Of a stretch of 36,942 bases of DNA, positions 16,890 through 23,831 are shown piece by piece (the stretch's first letter is position 1; each line of letters starts with the position of its first letter). Both the position numbers and the translations under genes were made by a program. Under the pieces are notes generated by a model that was not told the DNA's origin, made no database searches, and saw only the letters and a program-made list of their open reading frames with translations. Source of the stretch: Chlamydiota bacterium (GTDB taxonomy: Bacteria; Actinomycetota; Thermoleophilia; Solirubrobacterales; Solirubrobacteraceae); contig CAJCHW010000064.1 of assembly GCA_903970125.1 (NCBI GenBank), positions 1 through 36,942 on the forward strand, written 5' to 3'.

Positions 16890-18011
16890 TCACAGGGAGG
16901 GCAGCAGCTCGCGCAGGTGATCGAGCAGCGTTTGGAACTGACGGGCGGCGTCATAGTGGCGCTCGCACCGCCGCCGCCCGTGGGCACCGAGCTGCGCGCG
17001 CAGCTCGGGATCGCCGAGCAAGGCTTGCAGCCCCTCGCGCAGTGCGCGCGCGTCGCCGCGGGGCACGAGCACGCCGGCGCCACCGTCTTCCAGCATCTCG
17101 GCGATCGCTCCCACTTCAGTCGCGACCACGGGGGTTGCGCACGCCATCGCCTCGAGCAGCGCCCACGGAGTGGCGTCGGCGTGGGTTGGCAGGCAGAGCA
17201 CGTCTGCCTGCTGCTGCAGTTGGAGTAGGCGCGGGTCACCGGGGCCGAGTCGGTGCACCCGCACGCCGGGTCGCGCCTGCACCTCGGGCGCCGGAGTAAC
17301 GATGTCAAGCTCGACGTCCTTGCCAAGACTGTCGCCGAGGGCAGCCAGGAGGTCCTCCCCGCCCTTCTCGGCGAAGCGTCCACCCACGAACAGCACCCGT
17401 GGGCGCTCGCGGTCGGTGCGGACCGCGGGACGGTAGTGCCCGAGATCCAGTCCTGGATGGTGCTCTATCACCCGCGCTCCGGGGGCATCGCGCTGCACTG
17501 CGCGCCGCGCCCATGCCGTCCAGGCGAGCACCAGCCGCGCTTGGCGCAGCGCGCGACGCTCCAGCGCTGTGCTGAGCGCGAGCTCCGTGGCGGCGCGTCG
17601 CCGCGAGGGGTGCGAGGCGGGCATGTTGGCCCAGTCCCGAATGGTCGCATCCACGGAAAGCACAACTGGAGGCAACTTGCGCATCGGGCCCAGTAGCAGC
17701 GCTACAGATTGGCTGTGCAGATGCACGATGTCGGCAGGCCACTGCTCCAGGGCGCCACTGAGGCGCCTGCGCGTGCGCACCGATTGGACCAGGTGCCAGC
17801 GCAGTGATTGAAGATCGAGGTCCAAAGCGGTGAGCGGCTGGATCGGGCGGGTAGCCAGCGCGTTGCCCCAGCGTCCGAGTGCGCCCAGGTCAACAAAATG
17901 GGCCTCCACGTGGGGCGTTTCCCTCAGGCCCGTGTCCAGAGCTGCGTCGAGTTGTCCATGGCCGAGCACGTACGTGCCGAGGTTGCCCTCGTTGAAGAAC
18001 AGGATCCGCAT
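16890..18011 (-). CDS. GT4-family glycosyltransferase
   Basis: 373 residues from ATG 18011 (MRILFFNEGNLGTYVLGHGQ, the usual GT-B opening); a longer in-frame extension is not supported. The N-terminal Rossmann half contains VVLSVDATIRDW and a helical arginine-rich region. The C-terminal nucleotide-sugar half has RPRVLFVGGRFAEKGGEDLL, the strand-plus-KGG signature, and ADATPWALLEAMACATPVVATEVGAIAEML, where the EX7E motif appears as D-x7-E. It adds one sugar from a nucleotide donor to the growing lipid-linked unit at the cytoplasmic face. It is last in a minus-strand set with the acyltransferase (91 nt upstream) and the methyltransferase. Donor and acceptor are unknown. Confidence 0.88.
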   Translation of the reverse strand: MRILFFNEGNLGTYVLGHGQLDAALDTGLRETPHVEAHFVDLGALGRWGNALATRPIQPLTALDLDLQSLRWHLVQSVRTRRRLSGALEQWPADIVHLHSQSVALLLGPMRKLPPVVLSVDATIRDWANMPASHPSRRRAATELALSTALERRALRQARLVLAWTAWARRAVQRDAPGARVIEHHPGLDLGHYRPAVRTDRERPRVLFVGGRFAEKGGEDLLAALGDSLGKDVELDIVTPAPEVQARPGVRVHRLGPGDPRLLQLQQQADVLCLPTHADATPWALLEAMACATPVVATEVGAIAEMLEDGGAGVLVPRGDARALREGLQALLGDPELRAQLGAHGRRRCERHYDAARQFQTLLDHLRELLPSL

Positions 18012-18102
18012 TGAGGCCACCACGTTAGATCCCAACGGACGCGTGCCGGCCACGGAGTGTGGGCTGGCGCTCGCCACCAAGCCGATAACCGCAGGCGCCG
18101 GG

Positions 18103-19062
18103 CTACTGGGCCGGCGCGTCGGCTTCGCGACTGCGGCGGCTCGAAGCGACCCATTCGACCGCGGTGGCTCCGTCACCCCAGTCGAACGTGGCCGGGTCGG
18201 CCATCGCCTCGGGGGTTTCAAGAATCCACTGTTCGTGGCACTGGGCGAGCGCCGCCTGTAGCTCGTCCACGCCCCCGATCCGTCGCGGGTCAAGCGCTGG
18301 TGCGACGTCTACCTCGACCTCATACTTCACGCGCCGCGCGCGCAGCGGCAGCACGAGCGCGTCGGTCTCGACGGCAAGGCGAGTTGTTCCGTCGGCAAGC
18401 ATTGCGGGCTTGCCAAGAAATCGTGTGCGGCGCGATCCGGGCATGTCGAAGAACAGGTAAACGGTCTCGCCCCGTTGCAGCAAAGCCCTGAGGATGGGGT
18501 AGGACCCCTTTGAGAGCACCATGCGGCTGGCAGAGGACCGCTGCCAACGTGCCAGCCGCCTGCCCCAGTAGTCGTGGCTGGGCGGCTCAAAGAACCACGG
18601 CCCGGCGACGGTGAAGGGGACGACTCCCAGCTGCGTGAGCGTTGATGGCCCTGTGTACAAAGGCCCGACGTGGCAGACGCTGATGAGCACCGCGCGATCG
18701 CTGTGGATGTGCTCGCGCAAGCGCGCCGCAGACTCGGGCGCGAGGATCGGCCGCGGCCAGGGCTGCCACTGCAGCGCCTCGGTCACGGTGCTCTCGATCA
18801 GTTGCAGTCGCGCAAGCTCGTGAACTTCGCCGGCGCGCGGCGTGCCCGCCACGACAGCTTCCATGATCTCGGTGGCCCGACGCCGAGCCTTTGCATCCCG
18901 TTGCCAGATCATGGAGGCCTTGCGTGTGGCCCGATTGATCACGAGCGGCGTTGGGACGATCCGCCGCAGCCACATCGAGGTCTTCATGCGAACGGCGAAA
19001 CTCGCGGGAGGCATCGGGGCGGGCGTCGATGGCCGCGGGGGCATGGCCAGCACAGTTGCCAT
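18103..19062 (-). CDS. LpxL/HtrB-like lysophospholipid acyltransferase family protein
   Basis: 319 residues from ATG 19062, chosen because AGGAAG lies 8 nt upstream; ATGs at 19086 and 19107 lack one. The C-terminal two thirds follow the LpxL/PIM-acyltransferase layout: AVLISVCHVGPLYTG (motif 1 with H131), VVPFTVAGPWFFEPP, RMVLSKGSYPILRALLQRGETVYLFFDMPGSRRTRFLGKPAMLADGTTRLAVETDALVLPLRARR. This fold transfers an acyl chain from acyl-ACP or acyl-CoA to a glycolipid at the inner membrane. Oddity: the catalytic H-x4-D/E dyad is not seen; the residue five after H131 is Tyr. It may use another acid or have changed chemistry. Middle gene of a methyltransferase-acyltransferase-GT4 set, suggesting decoration of a glycolipid or of the repeat unit. 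Confidence 0.75.
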   Translation of the reverse strand: MATVLAMPPRPSTPAPMPPASFAVRMKTSMWLRRIVPTPLVINRATRKASMIWQRDAKARRRATEIMEAVVAGTPRAGEVHELARLQLIESTVTEALQWQPWPRPILAPESAARLREHIHSDRAVLISVCHVGPLYTGPSTLTQLGVVPFTVAGPWFFEPPSHDYWGRRLARWQRSSASRMVLSKGSYPILRALLQRGETVYLFFDMPGSRRTRFLGKPAMLADGTTRLAVETDALVLPLRARRVKYEVEVDVAPALDPRRIGGVDELQAALAQCHEQWILETPEAMADPATFDWGDGATAVEWVASSRRSREADAPAQ

Positions 19063-19132
19063 GTCCGACGCTTCCTGAGCAGTCATCGGCTCGCTTGGGC
19101 GCGTCATGAGGTGGGAACGCCGGCTCTCGGTG

Positions 19133-19912
19133 TCACGCAGCTGGCGCGCTGCGACCATCGCCGCCGCCGGCCCCTCGACGCGCCACGTAGTGCAGTTCTG
19201 CGGACTCCGAGGCCTCCTGGCCCACGTCGACGAGGCGACCTTCCGCGTCCAAGCATTCCAGCGGTTGGAAGCCCTGCTGGTCGAGTTGGCGAACCTGGGA
19301 GTCGCGCGAGATGTAGTAATGCAGGAGCGTGTAATCGTGCGCGTCGTCGTTGACGAGCGCATAGTCGGCCTCTGAGCGCTCGAAGGGCAAAAGACGCCGC
19401 CTGTTGCGCACACGCAATGGGATCAGGGCCAGCTTTCCGGCCGCCCGGAGCAGGTTACGAGCCCCGCGAAGATCCGTTGGCTTGCGCAGGTAGGGGATGT
19501 GCGCGCGGTTATGCGCGGACATCGCCAGCACGCCGCCCGGCTTGAGTATCCGCCGCAGGTCACGCAGCACCCGCACACGCTCCTCGTCGCCCAGCACGTC
19601 GAGCACGTTGTTGGCGCCCAGCACCGCGTCGAAGTGTTCGCTCTCAAACCCGGACATATCACGCAGGTCGGCAACGGTGAAGGTACCGGTGGGGTAGGTA
19701 CTGCGACAGTAGTCAACCATGGCCGGTGACACGTCGATTCCGTGAACGGCCGCGGCCAGTTCGACGAGATAACCGGTCACCCGCCCCGCGCCGATACCCA
19801 ACTCCAGCACGCGGCCCGAAAAGGCGCCTGCGTGACGTACGAGCAGGATTACCTCTGCCGGTCGCAGGGTGCGCGACGCATAGTGTCGGACAAAGTTCTT
19901 GTTGCGCCACAC
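19133..19912 (-). CDS. SAM-dependent class I methyltransferase
   Basis: 259 residues from GTG 19912. Motif I is VLELGIGAGRVTGYL (SAM-binding glycine loop), followed by VHGIDVSPAMVDYC (acidic residue for the ribose), FDAVLGANNVLDVLGDEERVRVLRDLRRILKPGGVLAMSAHN (motifs II and III) and a C-terminal half with HDYTLLHYYISRDSQVRQLDQQGFQPLECLDAEG. Similar proteins methylate sugars or small molecules; the setting suggests O- or N-methylation of a surface glycan. The frame stays open for about 20 codons upstream (DDAQARLNLAV), but no ATG, GTG or TTG is seen there. It is divergent from the GT2 gene (92 nt apart) and 70 nt ahead of the acyltransferase gene. Confidence 0.85.
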   Translation of the reverse strand: MWRNKNFVRHYASRTLRPAEVILLVRHAGAFSGRVLELGIGAGRVTGYLVELAAAVHGIDVSPAMVDYCRSTYPTGTFTVADLRDMSGFESEHFDAVLGANNVLDVLGDEERVRVLRDLRRILKPGGVLAMSAHNRAHIPYLRKPTDLRGARNLLRAAGKLALIPLRVRNRRRLLPFERSEADYALVNDDAHDYTLLHYYISRDSQVRQLDQQGFQPLECLDAEGRLVDVGQEASESAELHYVARRGAGGGDGRSAPAA

Positions 19913-20004
19913 CGCCAGGTTTAGGCGAGCCTGGGCGTCGTCGGGTGTGCGATTGTGAGCCGGTGGATCCAGGGCACATGTAATGTAGACCCAATGGGGT
20001 ACCG

Positions 20005-21258
20005 ATGCGGTGGCCTAGCATGAGCTTGCAGGGTGCGCCAATCGGTCGAGGTACGCGTGAAGCAGGGTCTGGCCGACCGTCGCTTTCGGCTTGCCTCATC
20101 GTCCGTGACGAGGCCGCGATGCTCCCTGGCTGTCTGGCCACGGTGGCCTTCTGCGACGAAGTGCTGGTAGTGGACTCCGGATCGACGGACGCCACCGTCG
20201 AACTTGCCAGACGGGCTGGCGCTCGCGTTCTTGAGCACCCCTGGCTGGGCTTTGCGGCACAGCGCAACTTCGCCATCGAGCACGCGACTGGAGATTGGGT
20301 CTTGGAGGTCGACGCCGACGAGCGCATCAGCACAGAGCTGCGGGCCGAAATACAGCAGTTCCTGGTCACGGCTGCCGCGAACTACGAGCTGGCCGCGATG
20401 CCGCGGCGCCAGATCTTCCTGGGAGAGGCGCTTGGAAGATCTGCCAAGTATCCGGAGTACAGCCACAGACTGCTGCTTCGCGCCGCCTACCGCCACGACG
20501 AGGCCCGCACCGTGCACGAGGGTCTGATTCCCGCAGGACCGGTCTACCCGCTGAGCGGCGACCTGGAGCATCTGCTGGCCACGAGTTGGCGGGAAGTGTT
20601 CACGGACGCTTGGCGCTACGCGCGTTTGGAGGCAGATCAGCTACGGGCCAGACGCTCGCTGGCAGCTTGGCTAAAAGGTGCCCTCGTGCGACCGCTGACC
20701 AAGTTTGTTTATCGCATCACGATCGACGGGGGATGGCGCGATGGCTGGCGGGGGCTCGCAAAGATCGCGGTCGACTGTTGGATCGACAGCGCGGTGTGGA
20801 CTTTGCACTTGTTGGGCAAGGGCGGCCGACCAAAAGCGGATTCGGGCGTGCCCGCGGGGTCACACTACGGCGCCCGCAACCTTTACCGTGGCTCGCCACG
20901 AGTCGCAGGGGTGGCGCTGGGTGCGGGCGCGACCGACTGGGCGGTGTCATGGCTGGCAGCAGCAGCAGCAGCCGGTGCCGACGTGGTCCTCGTGACCGAT
21001 GAGCCGTCCAGCGCTTACGGACACGGCGTGCGGGCTCGATCCATCGATGGGCGTGGCCAGATCGCGCTGATCCGTGCGCTTGACTCCGAGGAGCAGTTGC
21101 GCACGATTGACGGGCTGGTGCCATTTGGCTGGCGGGCTAGGGCCATGGCACGCTTGGTTCCGGCCCCGTTGAGCGGCCACCTGACCTGCGCCCCGGGTCG
21201 GGATCCGGCGTCTGTCGTGCAGCGATTTCTGACGACCCGTCCGGAGCCGGCCGCATGA
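20005..21258 (+). CDS. GT2-family glycosyltransferase (WaaE/KdtX-like) with C-terminal extension
   Basis: 417 residues from ATG 20005 (GGGG 5 nt upstream); ATG 20020 is possible. The GT-A domain shows LSACLIVRDEAAMLPGCLATV, DEVLVVDSGSTDATVELARRAGARVLEHPWLGFAAQRNFAIEHATGDWVLEVDADER, with D103-A-D105 as the metal-binding DxD. That block is typical of WaaE-type enzymes that glucosylate lipopolysaccharide or capsule cores. A helical region and KFVYRITIDGGWRDGWRGL follow. Residues from about 290 (GARNLYRGSPRVAGVALGAGATDW to the end) form an extra alpha/beta-like domain of about 125 residues not found in simple WaaE proteins; its role is unknown. Its stop overlaps the next start by 4 nt, so the two are translationally coupled. 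Confidence 0.88.
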   Translation: MRWPSMSLQGAPIGRGTREAGSGRPSLSACLIVRDEAAMLPGCLATVAFCDEVLVVDSGSTDATVELARRAGARVLEHPWLGFAAQRNFAIEHATGDWVLEVDADERISTELRAEIQQFLVTAAANYELAAMPRRQIFLGEALGRSAKYPEYSHRLLLRAAYRHDEARTVHEGLIPAGPVYPLSGDLEHLLATSWREVFTDAWRYARLEADQLRARRSLAAWLKGALVRPLTKFVYRITIDGGWRDGWRGLAKIAVDCWIDSAVWTLHLLGKGGRPKADSGVPAGSHYGARNLYRGSPRVAGVALGAGATDWAVSWLAAAAAAGADVVLVTDEPSSAYGHGVRARSIDGRGQIALIRALDSEEQLRTIDGLVPFGWRARAMARLVPAPLSGHLTCAPGRDPASVVQRFLTTRPEPAA

Positions 21259-22415
21259 CGCTGACTGGCAGGGACATCGTGTGCGTCGGCTTCTCTGATT
21301 GGGAGATGGACACCCTGACCAACCAGCAGCATCTGCTCGTGCGTGCCGCGGAGCACAACCGCATCCTTTTCGTGGAGTCCCTTGGGCTGCGACGGCCACA
21401 GTTGGCCGCGCGGGACGCAAAACGGATCGCGCGCAGGTTGCGCCGCGCCCGCGAGCCCTTGCGCGAGGTCGATGGGCTGCATGTGCTCTCGCCGCTTGTG
21501 TTGCCACTGCACTCCAATGCGCTCGTCAGGCGCGTCAACGCTGAGTTGCTGCCGCGGGCGGTCACGCGCGCGGTCAACACACTCGACCTCCACGATCCGG
21601 TGCTGTGGTCCTTTGTGCCGCAGGCGGAGGTGCTCATCGGTCCGTTGCACCCCTCCAAGGTGCTCTACTACATCGACGACGATCACGCAGCCAAAGCTGG
21701 CATCGATGCGCCGAGCTTTCAGGCTGCGGAGGAACGCTTTGCGCGACGCGCGGATGCGATCCTGGCCAGTGCACCGGAGCTCGTGACGCGCATGCGCGCG
21801 TTCAACCGCAACGTTCACTACGCCCCCAATGTCGCCGACACGCGGATGTTTGCCGGGGCGCTTGGGCCAGGACCCATCGACGCGGCGCTCGCGAGTCTCC
21901 CGGCTCCACGGATCGTATTCGTCGGCGCCATCCTGGCGGCCAAGATCGACGTCGAGCTTGTTGTCGCGCTGGCGCGCCTGCGACCGGGCTGGACGTTCGC
22001 CTTCTTCGGGCCTGTAGGTCCTGGAGATCCGCGCACCAACATTGACGCGCTGCGGGGGCCTGCCAACGTCCATCTGCTTGGGCACCGGTCATATGAGCAG
22101 CTGCCGGATGTGTTGCGCGGCGCGGACGCCACGATCATCCCCTACTTGCTCGACGGTGAGATGCGCAGCGTGTTCCCGATGAAGACCTACGAGTACCTCG
22201 CGGCGGGCCGAGCCGTGGTCTCCACCCCGCTGCACACCCTGCGTGACGTGCGCGAGGTCGCCAAGGCCGCCACTGCCGAGGAGTTCGCTGGGTGCCTGCA
22301 GGAGATCATCGACACCGACACCGACGACAAGCGCGCGGCGCGGTCGTCTGCCGCGCAATCCCATTCCTGGGAGGCGCGACTGGACCAGATCGCGGCAGTC
22401 CTCGACGGCGCCTGA
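21255..22415 (+). CDS. GT-B glycosyltransferase (TuaH-like)
   Basis: 386 residues; ATGA overlap with the GT2 gene. The opening DIVCVGFSDWEMDTLTNQQHLLVRAAEHNRILFVES matches the TuaH group of GT-B enzymes (teichuronic acid and related glycans). It continues with VLYYIDDDHAAKAG, ERFARRADAILASAPELVTRM, VHYAPNVADTRMF, and the C-terminal donor site PRIVFVGAILAAKID, FFGPVGPGDPRTN and VFPMKTYEYLAAGRAVVSTPL, in which the KxYEYLAAG block supplies the phosphate-binding glutamate. It should transfer a sugar in the cytoplasm as part of repeat-unit synthesis. It ends 3 nt from the convergent GT4 stop, so any terminator would lie inside coding sequence. Confidence 0.85.
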   Translation: MTLTGRDIVCVGFSDWEMDTLTNQQHLLVRAAEHNRILFVESLGLRRPQLAARDAKRIARRLRRAREPLREVDGLHVLSPLVLPLHSNALVRRVNAELLPRAVTRAVNTLDLHDPVLWSFVPQAEVLIGPLHPSKVLYYIDDDHAAKAGIDAPSFQAAEERFARRADAILASAPELVTRMRAFNRNVHYAPNVADTRMFAGALGPGPIDAALASLPAPRIVFVGAILAAKIDVELVVALARLRPGWTFAFFGPVGPGDPRTNIDALRGPANVHLLGHRSYEQLPDVLRGADATIIPYLLDGEMRSVFPMKTYEYLAAGRAVVSTPLHTLRDVREVAKAATAEEFAGCLQEIIDTDTDDKRAARSSAAQSHSWEARLDQIAAVLDGA

Positions 22416-22418
22416 GTT

Positions 22419-23501
22419 TCACGCGCCTGTCGCCTCCGTCAAGACCGCACGCGTCCGCTCCGTGACCTCCGACCAGCGAAAGCGCGCCGCATGTCGCAGG
22501 CCGGTATCGATCAGCCCTTGCGGTCGCTTGATCGCCTCCTCGAGGCTGTCCAACCAGGCTGAAGGTGTGCGCTCACGAACCACGATCGCGGCTGCGCCGC
22601 TGGTCTCCTCCAGGCCGCCGGAATCGCCGGCAATCACCACGGGTGTCCCGCAGGCCATAGCCTCAAGTGGCGCGATGCCGAAGCCCTCGGATATGGCAGG
22701 CGCCGCGAAGGCATCCGCGGCACGGTAGAGGCTCAGCAGCTCGGCTTCGCTGACCGCGCCGAGCAGGCTGCACGCGCCGCTGGCGCGGGCCCGCGCCGTG
22801 ATTTCGTCTCCCCGGAACCCGGCGGCTCCGGCGAGTACCAGGCGCCAGGGTGCGCCGCGCTCAGACGCCAGGGCGGCCGCATCGATCAGCACGTCGAGTC
22901 CCTTGCGCGGCTCGATCGATCCCACGTGCAGCACGAACGGCGTGGTAATTGCCCAGCGCTCACGCACGGCTCCGATGGCAACGGTGCGGTCACCGGGTGT
23001 AAGCCAGTCGTCAACTCCGTTGGGCACGATCCGTACGGTCCCCCCGCCAAGGCCCCACAGCTCGCGGAGATCGTCGCTCGTGGCTTGGGACACCGCGATG
23101 ACTCGTGTCGCACGCCGGGCCGATCGTGCCACGGCGCGGCGATACTGCCGCACGTGCACGTCGGGCTTGGTACCTGGGAAGCGCAGCATGGCCAGGTCGT
23201 GCACGGTCACCACGGTGGGGACGAGCGGATGCCACGGCAGCACGCCCTCCGGCGCCCACAGTACTTCGATGCCGAAGCCTTTCAGCCATAAAGGCAAAAA
23301 GCCGTTGCGCCAAAACACGGTGCCCTTGACACGTACGTTCACCGGCCGGGTGCCGGCGACGACATGCGTGGGATGGCGGGAGTTGCGCAGCAGAAAGACC
23401 TCGTCGCCCGTAGCGGCCAGCCCGGCGGCGATACGGTCGGCGTATTTGGGGATCCCGCCCCAGTTGCCCTCGAGCACATTGGCATCGATCGCGATCCGCA
23501 T
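22419..23501 (-). CDS. GT4-family glycosyltransferase (mannosyltransferase-like)
   Basis: 360 residues from ATG 23501. Features in order: MRIAIDANVLEGNWGGIPKYADRIAAGL (acceptor half), LPWHPLVPTVVTVHDLAMLRFPG, ATRVIAVSQATSDDL, VRIVPNGVDDW, PFVLHVGSIEPRKGLDVLIDA, LVLAGAAGFRGDEI, and EGFGIAPLEAMACGTPVVIAGDSGGLEE with an intact EX7E. This is the pattern of WbaZ/MtfA-type mannosyl- or rhamnosyltransferases. It is monocistronic on the minus strand. The region just before the ATG is occupied by an inverted repeat and has no clear Shine-Dalgarno. Confidence 0.92.
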   Translation of the reverse strand: MRIAIDANVLEGNWGGIPKYADRIAAGLAATGDEVFLLRNSRHPTHVVAGTRPVNVRVKGTVFWRNGFLPLWLKGFGIEVLWAPEGVLPWHPLVPTVVTVHDLAMLRFPGTKPDVHVRQYRRAVARSARRATRVIAVSQATSDDLRELWGLGGGTVRIVPNGVDDWLTPGDRTVAIGAVRERWAITTPFVLHVGSIEPRKGLDVLIDAAALASERGAPWRLVLAGAAGFRGDEITARARASGACSLLGAVSEAELLSLYRAADAFAAPAISEGFGIAPLEAMACGTPVVIAGDSGGLEETSGAAAIVVRERTPSAWLDSLEEAIKRPQGLIDTGLRHAARFRWSEVTERTRAVLTEATGA

Positions 23502-23534
23502 AGTCGCCCACGGTAGCCCGGTAATCGGGCGACT
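23502..23534 (-). promoter_or_regulatory. Inverted repeat directly before the GT4 start codon
   Basis: AGTCGCCC (23502-23509) and GGGCGACT (23527-23534) are perfect 8-bp arms with a 17-nt loop. On the minus-strand transcript one arm touches the ATG at 23501, so the hairpin would cover the ribosome site. It may be a translational control element or an operator. Confidence 0.35.
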
Positions 23535-23724
23535 TGCGTTGGCTGGGAGTCGCGCCGCGCTGGCGCTAGGATTGGCGGCGCCCGGCGAGGTTCTCGATCA
23601 CGCTTGCCGGCTGCGCGCTCAGTTCATTTGGCAAAGGCGAGGAATACGGCTGCAAGTGGCGAACTACATGGAGTCCAACTGACCGCAAACACCCGATCTA
23701 CGGCAGTTGCCTGGGAGGGGCTTG

Positions 23725-23754
23725 ATGAGCCGCGCCTCAAGGCCGCGGCCTTGA
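23725..23754 (+). CDS. Possible 9-residue leader peptide
   Basis: ATG 23725 opens MSRASRPRP and stops at TGA 23752-23754. A strong Shine-Dalgarno, GGGAGGGG (23713-23720), precedes it by 4 nt. The reading frame runs into the perfect palindrome at 23736-23755, so translation could affect hairpin formation. It lies 70 nt before another short frame that leads into the Wzz-kinase gene. Evidence is only sequence pattern. Confidence 0.3.
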   Translation: MSRASRPRP

Positions 23755-23755
23755 G
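23736..23755. promoter_or_regulatory. Perfect 20-bp palindrome in the Wzz-kinase leader
   Basis: CTCAAGGCCGCGGCCTTGAG reads the same on both strands. It could be a dimeric-regulator operator, or an 8-bp stem with a CGCG loop in RNA. It stands 73 nt before the kinase start, in the 326-nt gap 23502-23827, which otherwise holds no recognisable gene. Confidence 0.5.
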
Positions 23756-23774
23756 GGACGATAGGAGACCAGTC

Positions 23775-23831
23775 GTGACAATTGCTGTCTGGATCGGCCG
23801 CGCAACTTCTGCGTGGGAGCGTGCCCAGTGA
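23775..23831 (+). CDS. Possible 18-residue upstream peptide coupled to the Wzz-kinase gene
   Basis: GTG 23775, with AGGAGA 6 nt upstream, opens MTIAVWIGRATSAWERAQ and ends in TGA 23829-23831. The TGA overlaps the GTG start of the Wzz-kinase gene at 23828 (GTGA), the arrangement used for translational coupling. The frame is also open further upstream to 23604 but without a better start. It may be a real leader peptide or a chance frame. Confidence 0.4.
   Translation: MTIAVWIGRATSAWERAQ

Noticed and set aside
19063-19413. Long N-terminal extension of the acyltransferase frame
   Set aside because: It overlaps the methyltransferase C-terminus and looks like out-of-frame translation (Arg/Thr/Ser-rich).
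23502-23640. Second GEMM riboswitch before the GT4 gene, suggested by CCGGGCTACCG on the minus strand
   Set aside because: The CGCAAAGC core and the GNRA-capped stem are absent.
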